From Onchidella celtica (taxonomy: Eukaryota > Mollusca > Gastropoda > Systellommatophora > Onchidiidae), in NCBI GenBank assembly GCA_963931925.1, contig OZ007571.1, positions 57,113,754 to 57,177,753 of the forward strand: a stretch of 64,000 nt of DNA, written 5' to 3'. The position numbers and the translations under genes were made by a program. Each line of letters begins with the position of its first letter. The stretch's first letter is position 1. The notes under the pieces were generated by a model that searched no databases, had not been told where the DNA came from, and worked only from the letters and a program-made list of their open reading frames with translations. Shown here one piece after another: positions 1 to 11,019 of this stretch.

Positions 1-3000
1 CTACGTGTACTTTACTTTTACGCTTCCTAGAGGATATTACTATCCTATGTTGAATCACTGATTAAATTTGTTGTTTCTTCTCTTTATCTCTTGCTATTTT
101 TTCAATGACTGTCTAAAAAAATGTTTATTTCAGAGGTACCGGTATTTTTCAAATACTTTTATATAAATTAGTTGATAAGACAACAAATTACAGTAGCTCT
201 TATGATGTTATAGACTTCTGTTTGTTTATTTCTCTACAATATTGATGGTCAGATACGGTGTGATACTAGCACGACATTTGTTTTGTTGTTGTTGTTTTTT
301 TACCAAAGGTCTCGTGTACTGTGTGCAGTTTTTTAAAAATTGTTTTGTTTTGTCTCACTCTGTTTCGTTTTGTACACAATGAATTTTAACCTTTTCCACC
401 TGAAAATTACAACTTTTTACACCATCTATACAAGCTTGCAATTCGAACATGAGTAAATGACTCATGAGAAAAAAAAACAAAAAAACGAACACAACAACAA
501 TAAAAAAAAAATAAAACAAAATTAAATGCATGCCAAATCAGAAAGTTCACTATCTTACCAAACAGTATCTCAGATTTACATGATTTATGTGTTTGGGTTC
601 TGATTAAGGTTTGATGAACTTTTACAAGAATAAATTAACAATGCATTGTCTAGAATTTATCATTGTATGATAGTATAATAGTGGCATGTCTCTGGTTATG
701 TCTCTCGTGATGTTTTCATAATTATATTATATGAAGAGGTGCAAGAGGGAAGGGCGAAGGCCGGGAAGGGGATGGGTGGGAGAGACGGGTGTCATGGTTT
801 AAGTACTATAAATGCCGTGCTGGGTCACGACTTGCAAGGAGTTGATTTTTCACGGTCTCGTTGATTATAACCAGCGTAATTTGTCCTTGAACTGCTCTCG
901 TGAACAGTTTGTTTTTGAAACACTTTTTCTTAGAGATGGAAAGAAAGTGGGGCGAGATAGAATAAATGGATAAGTTAGGAGTGACAGTGCAATTCTCGAC
1001 CCCGTGATTTTGATGAACACTTAGAAGGGAAGAGAAGGGGTGAATAAGGATAGATAGTTTAAGACGCTTAGTCGCGTTCAGAAATTCGTACATAAAATGT
1101 AGAAAGCACGAGGGTTTAAAGATTTCAGTAATTGTTTTGACATTTTAAATTGACCTTGTCTGTTTTTAGTACAAGGCCGTGACCAACTCCCACGTAGAAT
1201 ATATTAATACTGCGAGATGAGCTCGCATGGATGCACCAATCAAATCTAGGGATTTGGACGGTAGTTTGCAGGTGGCTGCACAGTATAAAAGTGTAGCCAT
1301 ACCCATGTCCATTACTCCATACAGAAAACTCCAATCTGTGCAGGCGTCGGCACGATTCTGCCTGAAGAATCCTAAGTCTGTTCGATGTAATGTCTAGTCC
1401 ACTATAGACATTTGAGATGAAGCCATATGCTTGAATGAGATATGCCCACTGCTATTGTCCACTGTTCCCTGGTTGTTTCTAACACCAGGGACCAAGCGTA
1501 AGTGTTTGTCCATTGATGACTCAACAATGAACGAGGAGCTGAACATAAGTTATCCACTAGGACAGAATTGCCGCATATACTAGGAATGCTGCCCAAGAAT
1601 GCAAGACAAAGATTTATATTGACTTGCAATTAGTATGAATGTATGGCATACGCATCTGTGAATTGGGATTGATTTGTCTGGATGAGGCTGGGAATTGCCA
1701 GCCCATCCTAGAGTAGATATCTAGACTTAACTACGTCAGTTTATATTGACGAGCTCGATCCATTATAAGCGGTAGGCACAAATAGCTGCGATGACATCGT
1801 CGCCAGAGCCCATATTAGTATATTGATTGATATATAGTAGGCAGACCAGATCTGAGAGATATATAATTAGTACTTAAATTGTTAGTGAGTCAGAATTATC
1901 ATAATATTATAGGAATCTAGAGAAGACTTCGAGTGACATATTATTGAATTTAGATTTGATGCCGCTGATGTTGTATTCACTATGTAATAGATCTAGACAA
2001 AATTGTTAGGGTAATTAATGTAATTAAATTTGTGGCCCTGCAGGTCTGTTTATGAAACTTATTCAGATTGTTCTTAGTGTGTGGCATGGTACGAAAGATT
2101 GAATACTAAATACCTCTCGATTTAAATGCAGTCATAATACCATCATTGAGAAGACCCTCTTCATAACACCTAGAGGGGACTTTAGTCCAGAACCCTAACA
2201 CTGGAGGGCACTATCACCCAGACCAGATTCGTAACAACGGGGTAAAAAGTAAAAAGACAGACAAGGAGCAAACAGGATGGAAAAGTGCTGGATGTTGCAA
2301 TGACGTGTTCCATACAAATACTGGTTATATGTGAATTAAAACTATAACCTTTTTCTTATATATAATGAGAAGGGTTTTGTGGGATAGTGCGATACTAACA
2401 GTGTCGACAAGATTGATCAAATTATATTATTGTTCTCTTGTGAGCGTGCTGTTCTATGTCGAACTCTCAATATGTATCTTATAACTCCATTTTTATAACG
2501 CAAGTTGTAGAAGTACAGAATGTATGCAATTTTTTTTGTAAACCATTATTGTGTTCTTGAGTTTGTTTGGGCTGATGGACTTGTGATTTGTTAAAATAGA
2601 AGTAGGGATTGCCCTTTGGGACAATAGAAAACACTTTGCTCTTGAATCAAAGGCCAGAGACAGTAATAAAAGAAGGAAAAAATAGTCGATGCCAATCATT
2701 CAGAAGATGGCGAGATTACTTTGGGATATATGTGTTCGCAAGGAACTCTGTGAGATGCCCATGTCTACCGAACTATGTTCCCTCGTTAATCGCAACCGAA
2801 AAGAGAGAAAGAATAACTTTAAATTCATTTCTTCTGTGCATTTCTGTGGGGACCATTTTCAGCACTTCCCTACGAGGAAATTAAAGGTATGAGTTTTCAC
2901 CTGCAGCCAGTGGAAATCCCACACCTGATAAGACCGTCAACATAAACATGTTTTTTTTTGGTTTAATATTCTTGATACTCATAGTCATTTGTGAATGAAC

Positions 3001-3490
3001 ACTTCATTGTACAGACCAGTGTTTCCCAGGCTTTCTGTGTCCCACGCCCCACTTCAATTTTCCAAACAATAAAAAAAACAACGTGCGCCTAACCGTGATC
3101 GGACAAAGAGATAGTATACAGAATATAATCGAGTCATTACTATATTTACATCCCATCGATCCATTCTGAAGACCCACGCCCCACCAAAATGTTGCCACCT
3201 TGAGAAACACTGGTATTATACCATTGTATGGGCCTGTTTTTGCGCAACCACTCACCACAGTTTAAATAATCCTTGATTTATAAATATTCTCCTCCTGCCT
3301 TCCTTTATGGTCTTTACCCTGACCAATCACCATAGCACTGAGACAAATGTAACTCAACAGCCTGATCAAAATTTGGCAAACAGAAAAAGTTGTATGTAGC
3401 AAAGGCCTCTCCTAAGAAATAATACCCAAACGATACAATGAAACCCAAACTAAAAGGGAAGACAGGAAATGGTCTATTTCGCAACAGGCT
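1..3490. other. Intergenic, no supported gene
   Basis: AT-rich DNA with poly-A/T runs. Open frames are short, with no recognisable domain. A TATAAAA string lies near 1283 but leads into nothing gene-like. A short frame at 2689-2886 ends at a possible splice donor (AG/GTATGAG) but has no assignable family. I see no RNA gene. Confidence 0.5.
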
Positions 3491-3598
3491 TTGCTACATA
3501 CGTTTTTCTTTTTGCCGATTTTTGACTTTGCATAATTATAGCCTTGCTGCGACGCCACCGTTTTTCTGTGGTTTTTATAATATTTCGTCAGCAGCCTG
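3491..3598. repeat. Dispersed repeat, composite copy
   Basis: The right part (3536-3598) closely matches 10766-10830; both contain the core TTTTTCTG(T/C)GGTTTTTAT. The left part (about 3491-3540) resembles 5936-5986, sharing CTTTTTGCC followed by a GA(C/T)TT(T/G)GCATA-like stretch. This suggests one old repeat family with different parts kept at three places. No terminal repeats or class could be assigned. Confidence 0.5.
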
Positions 3599-4051
3599 GT
3601 GCATATTATGTGCAATATATGTACGTGTAGTGAAATATATTTAATTTCTTCCACGCTGTTATATTTTGTAGTGAAGTTATCATTAAAATTGTTTAAAACC
3701 AATTTTCCTGCGAGCTCCTTCAAGTTTTCATTGCTGTTTCTTTTTCCAGAGAAGGAGTACCGGTATTAGTATTAAACGTGTGGTGTATAAAACATTACAT
3801 CACATATTCAGTATTTTTCTTGGCAGTCTTCACTTCGTTGCTTGTCATGTCTGCTCTTGCCTTTGTTAAGCTTTAAGCCTGTTCGAAATCTGTTTTCATT
3901 TCCCCGCGTCTTCTGTTCGTATTGCCATAATTTTATGGTCCAAATAATAAAATGTGAATTTACAAATGGGTTACTGTGGCGGTTGGTGACACTTAGTAAA
4001 ATCTCTGATCGATCTCTGCGAATGAACTGTGAATGGTGCTGAAAACAGCAC

Positions 4052-4053
4052 AA

Positions 4054-4112
<59 letters not shown>

Positions 4113-4158
4113 ATATGATTGATTGAATGAATGAATGAAGGAAGGAATGAATGAATGA
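4052..4158. repeat. AATA microsatellite followed by GAAT-type repeat
   Basis: About 63 bp of uninterrupted (AATA)n at 4052-4114, then a GAAT/GAAG-type tetranucleotide tract at roughly 4121-4158. Frames crossing it are artefacts. Confidence 0.95.
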
Positions 4159-5807
4159 GAAGTTTCATTGTTTTAAATTTTTTCCTCATCTCTTTATCCC
4201 TTGCCTTGAGCTTCCTCTCCACTCATCTCTCATTGACTGTTTCTTCTCATTCCTGTCTTTCCGTGCGTTCCTCAATCTCACCCACAACATGCTAGGTAAA
4301 AAGAAATATACAAAAACACTGAAATGTTTCATAGACTGTAATATTTCCTGACTTCAACAATGCTGGAAAATTTATTTCAAGCTGGGACTTTCAAACCGCA
4401 ACATAATTAAATAACACTGAAAAATTGGCACCCTCATGTAAGTGAAAAATGCGAACAGATAAAAATGGAAGGTTAAATTTATAATGCAAAATTGGCTGTA
4501 ATATAATACATAAACTTAATTTTAAAAAACAAATAATCATTGGAATTTGCATCGGTTACAGTGTAAAAGACATTCAGCATATCACATGGAAGTGGGAAGA
4601 TATTGATAATTGTATCCCGATACAAACACTTACAATCAACAAATGCATGCACAATATAAACAGGGAAGAAATTACAAAGAAAGTTTGTTAATTCATTCGA
4701 GGACCTGAAATATGTCGGACCATTGTAAGGGACCTGTGCTAAGGCAATGTTTCGTTCCTCTTGTTTAGCGAACCTTTCCTCAGCCTTCAAGTTGAGCGTC
4801 TGTATGTACCTCTACTTTCAGTCTTTTATGTCCATCGCTATATATTTAGATCCTCTCTCAGTTTTATCCGTCTAATTCATCACATTATTTTCCCTGTTCC
4901 AATCTTCTAGTTATTCCCTCATTATTAATTTTCGACCACGGGTTTTTACGAACAAACACGAAACACTTCATCGGTCCACAATAAAATTATTCCTATACAC
5001 AGCGGCTTCATGTGTTACAGTACCCTTTCTAAACCTTCTGATGTCCCATGCCCAATTGAGATCCATCAGTTTCTATCAACGTCAGTATTACATTGTAACT
5101 TTCTTTCATTCTATTCCTTACCCTTTTCTATCATCAATGAATAGTCCGTTCATATTTCGTTCAGTATGGCCGTCGGCCTATCATTCTCGTCTCTCCATTT
5201 TACCGCCATTCTTCATTCCTTCCTGCTGTACTCGTATTTACAGCTTTGTTTTTCTTATGATATTTGACTACGTATATCACAGGTCACTTAGACTAGTGGA
5301 GCACTGATCAAGTATGTTTTGCATCAGTGGGCATGTGGGTTGCTCGCCTTGGGACTCCGTAGGGGAGCCAAGGAGGATAAGCTTAACTTTAACACAAGGA
5401 AATCAAAGCATAAGGAAATACCAGATAACCAACTAATCATCTTCTGCTAGCTTACATCAGGTTACACTAAAGGCTATTATTATATCATATTGTATTGTAA
5501 GGCTTTGCACAATACTATAATACTAGGTGAGTACTAATAATGAAGCGTCTAGAATAGGAACGAGCATGGGACCAAAAAAAAAAAAAGAAGTATGTTTTGC
5601 GTCGGTTTTGACTCAGACGTTCACTTGAATCAACTAGCGAGACTAGTGCAGGAGGTCCCTTTTAATTCCATAGTCCAGAAAACCGAGGCCAAACAGATTT
5701 GACTCGGTGCCATGCGGGCCTTACACGTTTCATTGTTGGAAATCGAAGTCGTAGCTAAGTGCTCGTTCTGGTTTAACATTCTACAATTTGTTCATTTGTT
5801 CAATAGT
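4159..5807. other. Intergenic, nothing recognised
   Basis: AT-rich sequence without convincing coding potential, tandem repeats or inverted terminal repeats. It lies downstream of the minus-strand FkbM gene and probably holds the end of its 3' UTR plus spacer. Confidence 0.4.
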
Positions 5808-5813
5808 TTTATT
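5808..5813 (-). terminator. Candidate polyadenylation signal of FkbM gene A
   Basis: AATAAA on the minus strand, about 215 bp past the stop codon of the FkbM-type gene at 6026. It is the first canonical hexamer I noticed; usage is an inference. Confidence 0.4.
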
Positions 5814-5935
5814 GGTTCAATTTTCCATCCTGTAACATTTTTTTTCCTGATGCAGATCAGTTGATCAGCTTGTTTTGTCTTCCCCTTCCTTTGCGTCTTA
5901 TGGTATCGTTTCTGTGTTGTCTTAAGCGAGTCTCT

Positions 5936-5986
5936 GCTACACACAACTTTTTCTTTTTGCCATATTTTGATTTGGCATATTTTAGA
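5936..5986. repeat. Dispersed repeat, fragment
   Basis: Short stretch similar to 3491-3540. Noted by eye only; boundaries are approximate. Confidence 0.35.
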
Positions 5987-6025
5987 TATACCTCATGGTT
6001 TTACAACTCTGATGTCGAACGTCCT

Positions 6026-8928
6026 TCATCTCTCCATCCACAGCACCATTTCGGGCCACACATGCCACAGATTGACGTCCAAAACACTGACACCTCTATC
6101 GTAAGCAGCCCCACCTTTCACATCTAACCCCATTCCCGTAGTCGGAATAAAGCCTTTGGCAGTCATAAATCTGATGATGAACGAAGCTCTAGAAGGTACA
6201 CTCGCCTCTTTTCTCAGCAGATACAGCCACTCCATCAAGACAAACCGTACGCGGAAGGTTTGGAAGAATTTCTCAGCGCATTCCAAAACATGAGGCTCCG
6301 AGCCCTCGACGTCCATCTTCAGATATACACTTGGTGCTTGGACAAGTGGGATCAAGTCATCCAGACAAATCGCATCGACCAGAACCTGCTGGGGAGATTT
6401 TCTTTGCTCGACTAAGAGCGGAGAGTTCACTTCCAGAACTTCGGTTCCACCGATGTTACCATCTGGTTTGACATAAACACCCAGTTTTGAAGTCCGGTCT
6501 TTGTAGACAGCATTGTGGACGACGGTCACTAGCTGTGAGATTGTTAATGATTTTGGATTATCACTATCACCCTGGGTACGTTGGTCACTGAGCCCAACCG
6601 AAATGAGCATTGGCTTTCTGTTAGTGGTTCTGTAATCTTTGTTGGTGCTGCTTTCATTCATGTCCTTTAGACTTTCATTCATACCTTTTTGGATACTATG
6701 CTTAGGCTCATCGTTGCCTTCTGCTTTAAGATCCAGCAGTGGTTCCTTGTCGATTATTTGACTTGGTTGCTGAACGCTTAAAATAGATCTTGACATCGCT
6801 TTGCCGTAGTTTTTTGGCGAATTTAATGCTGAACTTCTGACACCCGCACCATGTTTCGATGGTAAGTGCGAGGCCCTTTCACTATTAATGCTGAGATGTT
6901 GGGATAACTTTGCTAGTTTGTCACTATCCAGAAACTCTTTCAAATCGACTCTAAAATCGGAATAAGGTGCTGTGATATTCTTCTTTCTCATGTGGATGCG
7001 ACTGGAATCCTTCGTTTTGATATCATTGACCGTCACCTTTGTTGATTTAGATGGGTTTTTCCTTGAAGTTTTCTTGCATTGTTGGTATGCCGAATTCCCA
7101 TGTCTGAAACTTTCCAATCTGCTCATTCCTGAGGTCAGGGTATTTTTCTTCCTATACAATGAGTCCAATGTCTGCCTTGTTGAATTTCTGTTTACCAAAA
7201 TACTCTTAGGCGTTCTCGTGGGTTTTTCATCCGGATTTTTCGTGTTTTCAGAGTGTTGTGTAGAATTTCTGCGGGTGTACATTTCATGTGTACCCATTTT
7301 GACACTGTAAGCGTTGTTTTCAATGTCATTAAGTGTCAGCGATGCTCGTAAGAGATTTAGGCTACTGGGGAGCACATCAACTGCTATCACATGTCTCCCC
7401 ATTCCTGCAGCATAAAGTGTGAACTCGCCGACATTACAACCTAAGTCAACCACTTGCATGTCAGGATATGCCTGATGGATGGGGGAAAAGAAAAGAAAAC
7501 ATAATTACTGCGCTTTAAGAAACGTATTATGTTACAAACTTGCCCAACAAACATTAATCTCTCTCATGTTTTGTAATCGTGCGCCTCAAGTCAGGGTAGT
7601 AAGCTGTTCAAATAGACTGAATACATTCAAGTAAAAACTGACTATACCATAGATAACAGAAGTTAGCCGGTGTTGTCAGTTCAGTTAAGTGTGCAACGTC
7701 ACAGATTTTGTCTCCCCTACCTACGCTTAACAGCACATTCTTCAGTGAAGTACTGGATGTACAACTTTAACAAAGTACATTCTTTAGTGAAGTACTGTAT
7801 GCCCAACTTTAACAAAGTACATTCTTCAGTGAAGTACTGTATGCACAACTTTAACAAAGCACATTCTTCAGTGAAGTACGTACAACTTTGACAAAGTTTA
7901 CCAAAGGTGTGAAAATTAATGAAATTGCTGTTTCCTCCCCCCCCCCCCCCCCCCGTCTCTCTCTCTCTCACATATATTATTAGTTCTTTTAATCATCTTT
8001 AAACAGAACATAATATGAATAAACCATTGAATGGAGAGCAAGACTCAGTGAGACATACCATTTTGATAAAATACGACTTGGGCTTTCACGGTCTTTTCCC
8101 ATAAAACGACAGAAAAGGCAACGGCATCTACAAGTGAAACGCATGGAAAACATGGAAACACTCTTTCTTTTTACTATTAATGGATTATTAACATCGCCGT
8201 TTCCGTTTCTGTACACATGAAAACACGGCTTTACTCACCAGCAATGCCGATTCCATGTCATAGACGTAATCTATTTCCCAATGCCCGCGAGCCCTCAGAG
8301 ACCCAGAGACAACTCTGTCCACTTCTATAGAGTGTATACAAACTCGTGGATTCTTCATTTCGGATGGACCTACAAATCTGACACACTCTGGGACTTGGGT
8401 TGAATTGATTGACGTGAGTCTTGCTTTCCTGACAGTGTCTTTAGGCCTCACTGGAAAATCATTTTGATGCACGCCGTTGGTCAGATTTCTGCTACCACTT
8501 TTGTCTCTCAAGTGATTTTCGGCATTCTTACTATGTATATGAGAAGAATATTTCTGCAACAGAAACGCAGCGTCTTCTTCAGATAGCGTGGATGGCAAAA
8601 TGTTTATTCTGGGGGCTTCTTGCTTTTTCCGTGTTTCGGCATCTTTCCTGGAAATCTTTGCATGATTTTGTGAGACCATGTTGACGTCCGACGAAGTTTC
8701 ATTGTAGATGAGAAACATTCGCAAAATCCCTCGTTCGTATGGATCGATGACATTTGATGGTATCTTTTTGGTTCTGAAATCATTTTTATGGGCGACAGCT
8801 TCTGGGTCGGGCATCATAAACTTCGGAGAACAGGACAGCCATGTTGGTCTGGGCAAAAAAAGACTGGTGAAGATTATTCCTACCACGGCCAGACAGAGAG
8901 GGAATTTTCTCGTGGTAAATTTCTTCAT
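6026..8928 (-). CDS. FkbM-type methyltransferase, type II membrane protein (gene A)
   Basis: Two exons: 8239-8928 and 6026-7471, joined in phase 0 at a GTGAGT donor and a CAG acceptor, giving 711 aa. The start (ATG at 8928) was chosen because it puts a short basic end and a hydrophobic signal-anchor (about residues 9-25) first, as in the neighbouring paralogue; an in-frame ATG at 9009 lies inside an inserted transposon. Exon 2 carries a class I SAM-binding motif, VVDLGCNVGEF (from residue 237), then AVDVLP, and after a long insert HNAVY (549-553), GGTEV and KMDVEGSEP (615-623), typical of the FkbM family. Residues about 286-540 are a low-complexity, Lys/Ser/Asn-rich insert absent from the paralogue. 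A lumenal O- or N-methyltransferase acting on a glycan or small molecule is the family-based guess; the substrate is unknown. The intron holds a 42-bp minisatellite. Confidence 0.85.
7735..7902. repeat. 42-bp minisatellite in FkbM gene A intron
   Basis: About four head-to-tail copies of a 42-bp unit starting ACATTC at 7735, 7777, 7819 and 7861; the last has a short deletion. The unit contains CAGTGAAGTACTG and CAACTTTAACAAAG. A C-run and CT-dinucleotide tract follows at about 7936-7971. Confidence 0.9.
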
Positions 8929-8946
8929 CGTGGTCAGAGTGGAAAT

Positions 8947-9464
8947 CAGTAGCGTGCAGATAGGGGGGCAGAGGGGGCGGCGGCCCTGGGCATCCATTTC
9001 AGGGGGCACCCAATCAAAAAGCGTCTAGGCCATATACTTGAGTCTTGGGGCATCCAATCAAAAAGCGTCTAGGCCCTATACTTGAGTCTTGGGGCATCCA
9101 ATCAAAAAGCGTCTAGGCCCTATACTTGAGTCTTGGGGCATCCAATCAAAAAGCGTCTAGGCCCTATACTTGAGTCTTGGGGCATCCAATCAAAAAGTGT
9201 CTAGGCCCTATACTTGAGCCTTGGGGCATCCAATCAAAAAGCGTCTAGGCCCTATACTTGAGTCTTGGGGCATCCAATCAAAAAGCGTCTAGGCCCTATA
9301 CTGGAGTCTTGGGGCATCCAATCAAAAAGCGTCTAGGCCCTATACTTGAGTCTTGGGGCATCCAATCAAAAAGTGTCTAGGCCCTACATTTGAGACTTGG
9401 TGTATACAATCAAGGAGTTGGTCACGGGTACGATGGGGCATCGCCACATCCCTGCTCGCCACTG
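8947..9464. mobile_element. hAT-like non-autonomous element with internal minisatellite
   Basis: The left end reads CAGTAGCGTGCAGATA and the right end, reverse-complemented, CAGTGGCGAGCAGGGA: imperfect terminal inverted repeats of the CAGTGGCG type found in hAT-like elements. The flanking 8-mers (8939-8946 and 9465-9472) match only 5 of 8, so any target duplication is decayed. No transposase is present. The element lies 18 bp upstream of the chosen start codon of FkbM gene A, in its 5' leader or promoter. Confidence 0.65.
9003..9406. repeat. 44-bp tandem repeat, about nine copies
   Basis: A 44-bp unit containing CAATCAAAAAGCGTCTAGGC recurs with exact spacing at 9011, 9055, 9099, 9143, 9187, 9231, 9275, 9319 and 9363. 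Copies differ by only a few substitutions, so the array was recently expanded or homogenised. It forms most of the hAT-like element's interior. Confidence 0.95.
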
Positions 9465-11019
9465 ATGGACTTTATTTTGTAAAACCAGTTCACAGTTGCC
9501 AGCTTCTGCATCCTTCATGCTTGATTGTTGTTATCTGCGTCTGGGTGACATGGGCCTATTATTGCAGCATTGACACTTGCGTGTGACGCTATTGCCCTAG
9601 GATACAAGGGGAAATAAACACAGCCTTAACATACCGTGTGGGGAAAGAATTCAGCAAAAAGGCAATTTAAAAAAAATGGTAATGGTTCCACTGTGGGTTG
9701 GGTAACAACCATCGTCATCTATGGCACATTAATGATGAAGGTGTGTAAATAGTATTTGATCACAAAAAGATATACAACTTAAATGAAGCTACATAAGAAA
9801 TCTGCTAAGTGATGTCGGAGTCGGGTACTAATGACACCAGAAGAATTATATTTTCAAATGACGAACTCGGAAATTATTAAAAATGGCTTACACTTAAACT
9901 ATAGTCACGGCTCCGCTGAGTTCTCGCTAGGCTGATTAATCAAAGCTTCAAAATTCAATCTTTAATTGTCATTCCTATAGGTTGATCCTCCCGCCTTAGA
10001 CACATTTCATGAACAGCCATAAATGCCAGAAAAAGACTCCTAGTTGTAAGTAATGTATTTTCCAATAGTTCATTGCCAGTTCTTGCAGGAGCATAAATGC
10101 ATGGAGTATTAGCTTACATGTCAAAAAATAATAATAATAATAATAAAGCTAATGCCAGCAAGCTAGAGAACGTAAAATCACAGTGACTTTTGTTTCAGCA
10201 GTTGCCATGACACACAAATGATGGGGTGAAAAATTCACATTCTGATCATAAACAACAACAAACAATAATAATAATAAATAAAAAACAATCCCAGTCGCTG
10301 AAATGAATCAAATGAGAGATCATAACACACACAATGAACGTCACCCCATTAGATTCTGCCGACTAGATATCACGAGGATGGACAAAACATTTGAATTAAA
10401 TAATTATTTTGTTTTTCAATCTTGTTACATACAATTAATGAGATGCTGTTGACCACTGCGATCTTGACGAAATGCGTAAATATTGCATAGGTTATGAAGA
10501 CATCAACAAGTGTACTTCAGTGCGTAGGGTATTGTACCATGATACATGTATAGCATATCGTTTTCCCGTTCGGTTTGAACACACTCTTTAGTGTTTCGCA
10601 CAGCTCAGTACTGCAGAAAATTAATAGCTGTTTAATAACTCTGTCTATTTATGATTTTTTTTACAAAGGGCAGTGAAATATACTCAAAATCAGCTACTGT
10701 CCAACAGATAAAAAATTCAGTCCCATTAGGTTTAGTGTGAAATATGAGCCCATGCAAAAAGTTCACATAAATAGCCCTGCTGCGACTCCACAGTTTTTCT
10801 GCGGTTTTTATGATATTTCATAAATCCAAAGGACTGTTTTCGAGAAAATCGATATTGCTCCCGCTCATTATAAGAAAACGCCCTATAGGCTTGTGTTGTT
10901 GTTTTTTCTGGGGAAATCCATACACTTCTCATCTGAGGTTTGTAGATGCATGGTTAAAATTTCCCAAGACAACCATTTTATGTTGATGAAACATTTAAAA
11001 AAAAAATGTAATACTACCG
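9465..11019. other. Spacer between the two FkbM genes
   Basis: No coding region recognised. It includes short TAA-type microsatellites near 10130 and 10265 and a dispersed repeat copy at 10766-10830. It should hold the 3' UTR of gene B and upstream sequence of gene A. Confidence 0.5.
10766..10830. repeat. Dispersed repeat, second copy
   Basis: Closely resembles 3536-3598 (about 85% by eye), including the core around CCTGCTGCGACTCCAC. Both copies have the same orientation. Confidence 0.55.

Noticed and set aside
1270..1340. TATAAAA with a possible downstream transcription start
   Set aside because: No exon, conserved frame or splice pattern follows; such strings are common in AT-rich DNA.
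2609..2892. Short frames ending near a splice donor, with an HFCGDHF stretch vaguely like a THAP domain end
   Set aside because: The spacing of Cys/His residues and the N-terminal zinc ligands of a THAP domain are not visible; too weak to call.
9003..9406. Regular direct repeats that might suggest a CRISPR array
   Set aside because: The whole 44-bp unit is repeated, with no variable spacers, in a eukaryotic genome. It is a minisatellite. The same holds for the 45-bp and 42-bp arrays.
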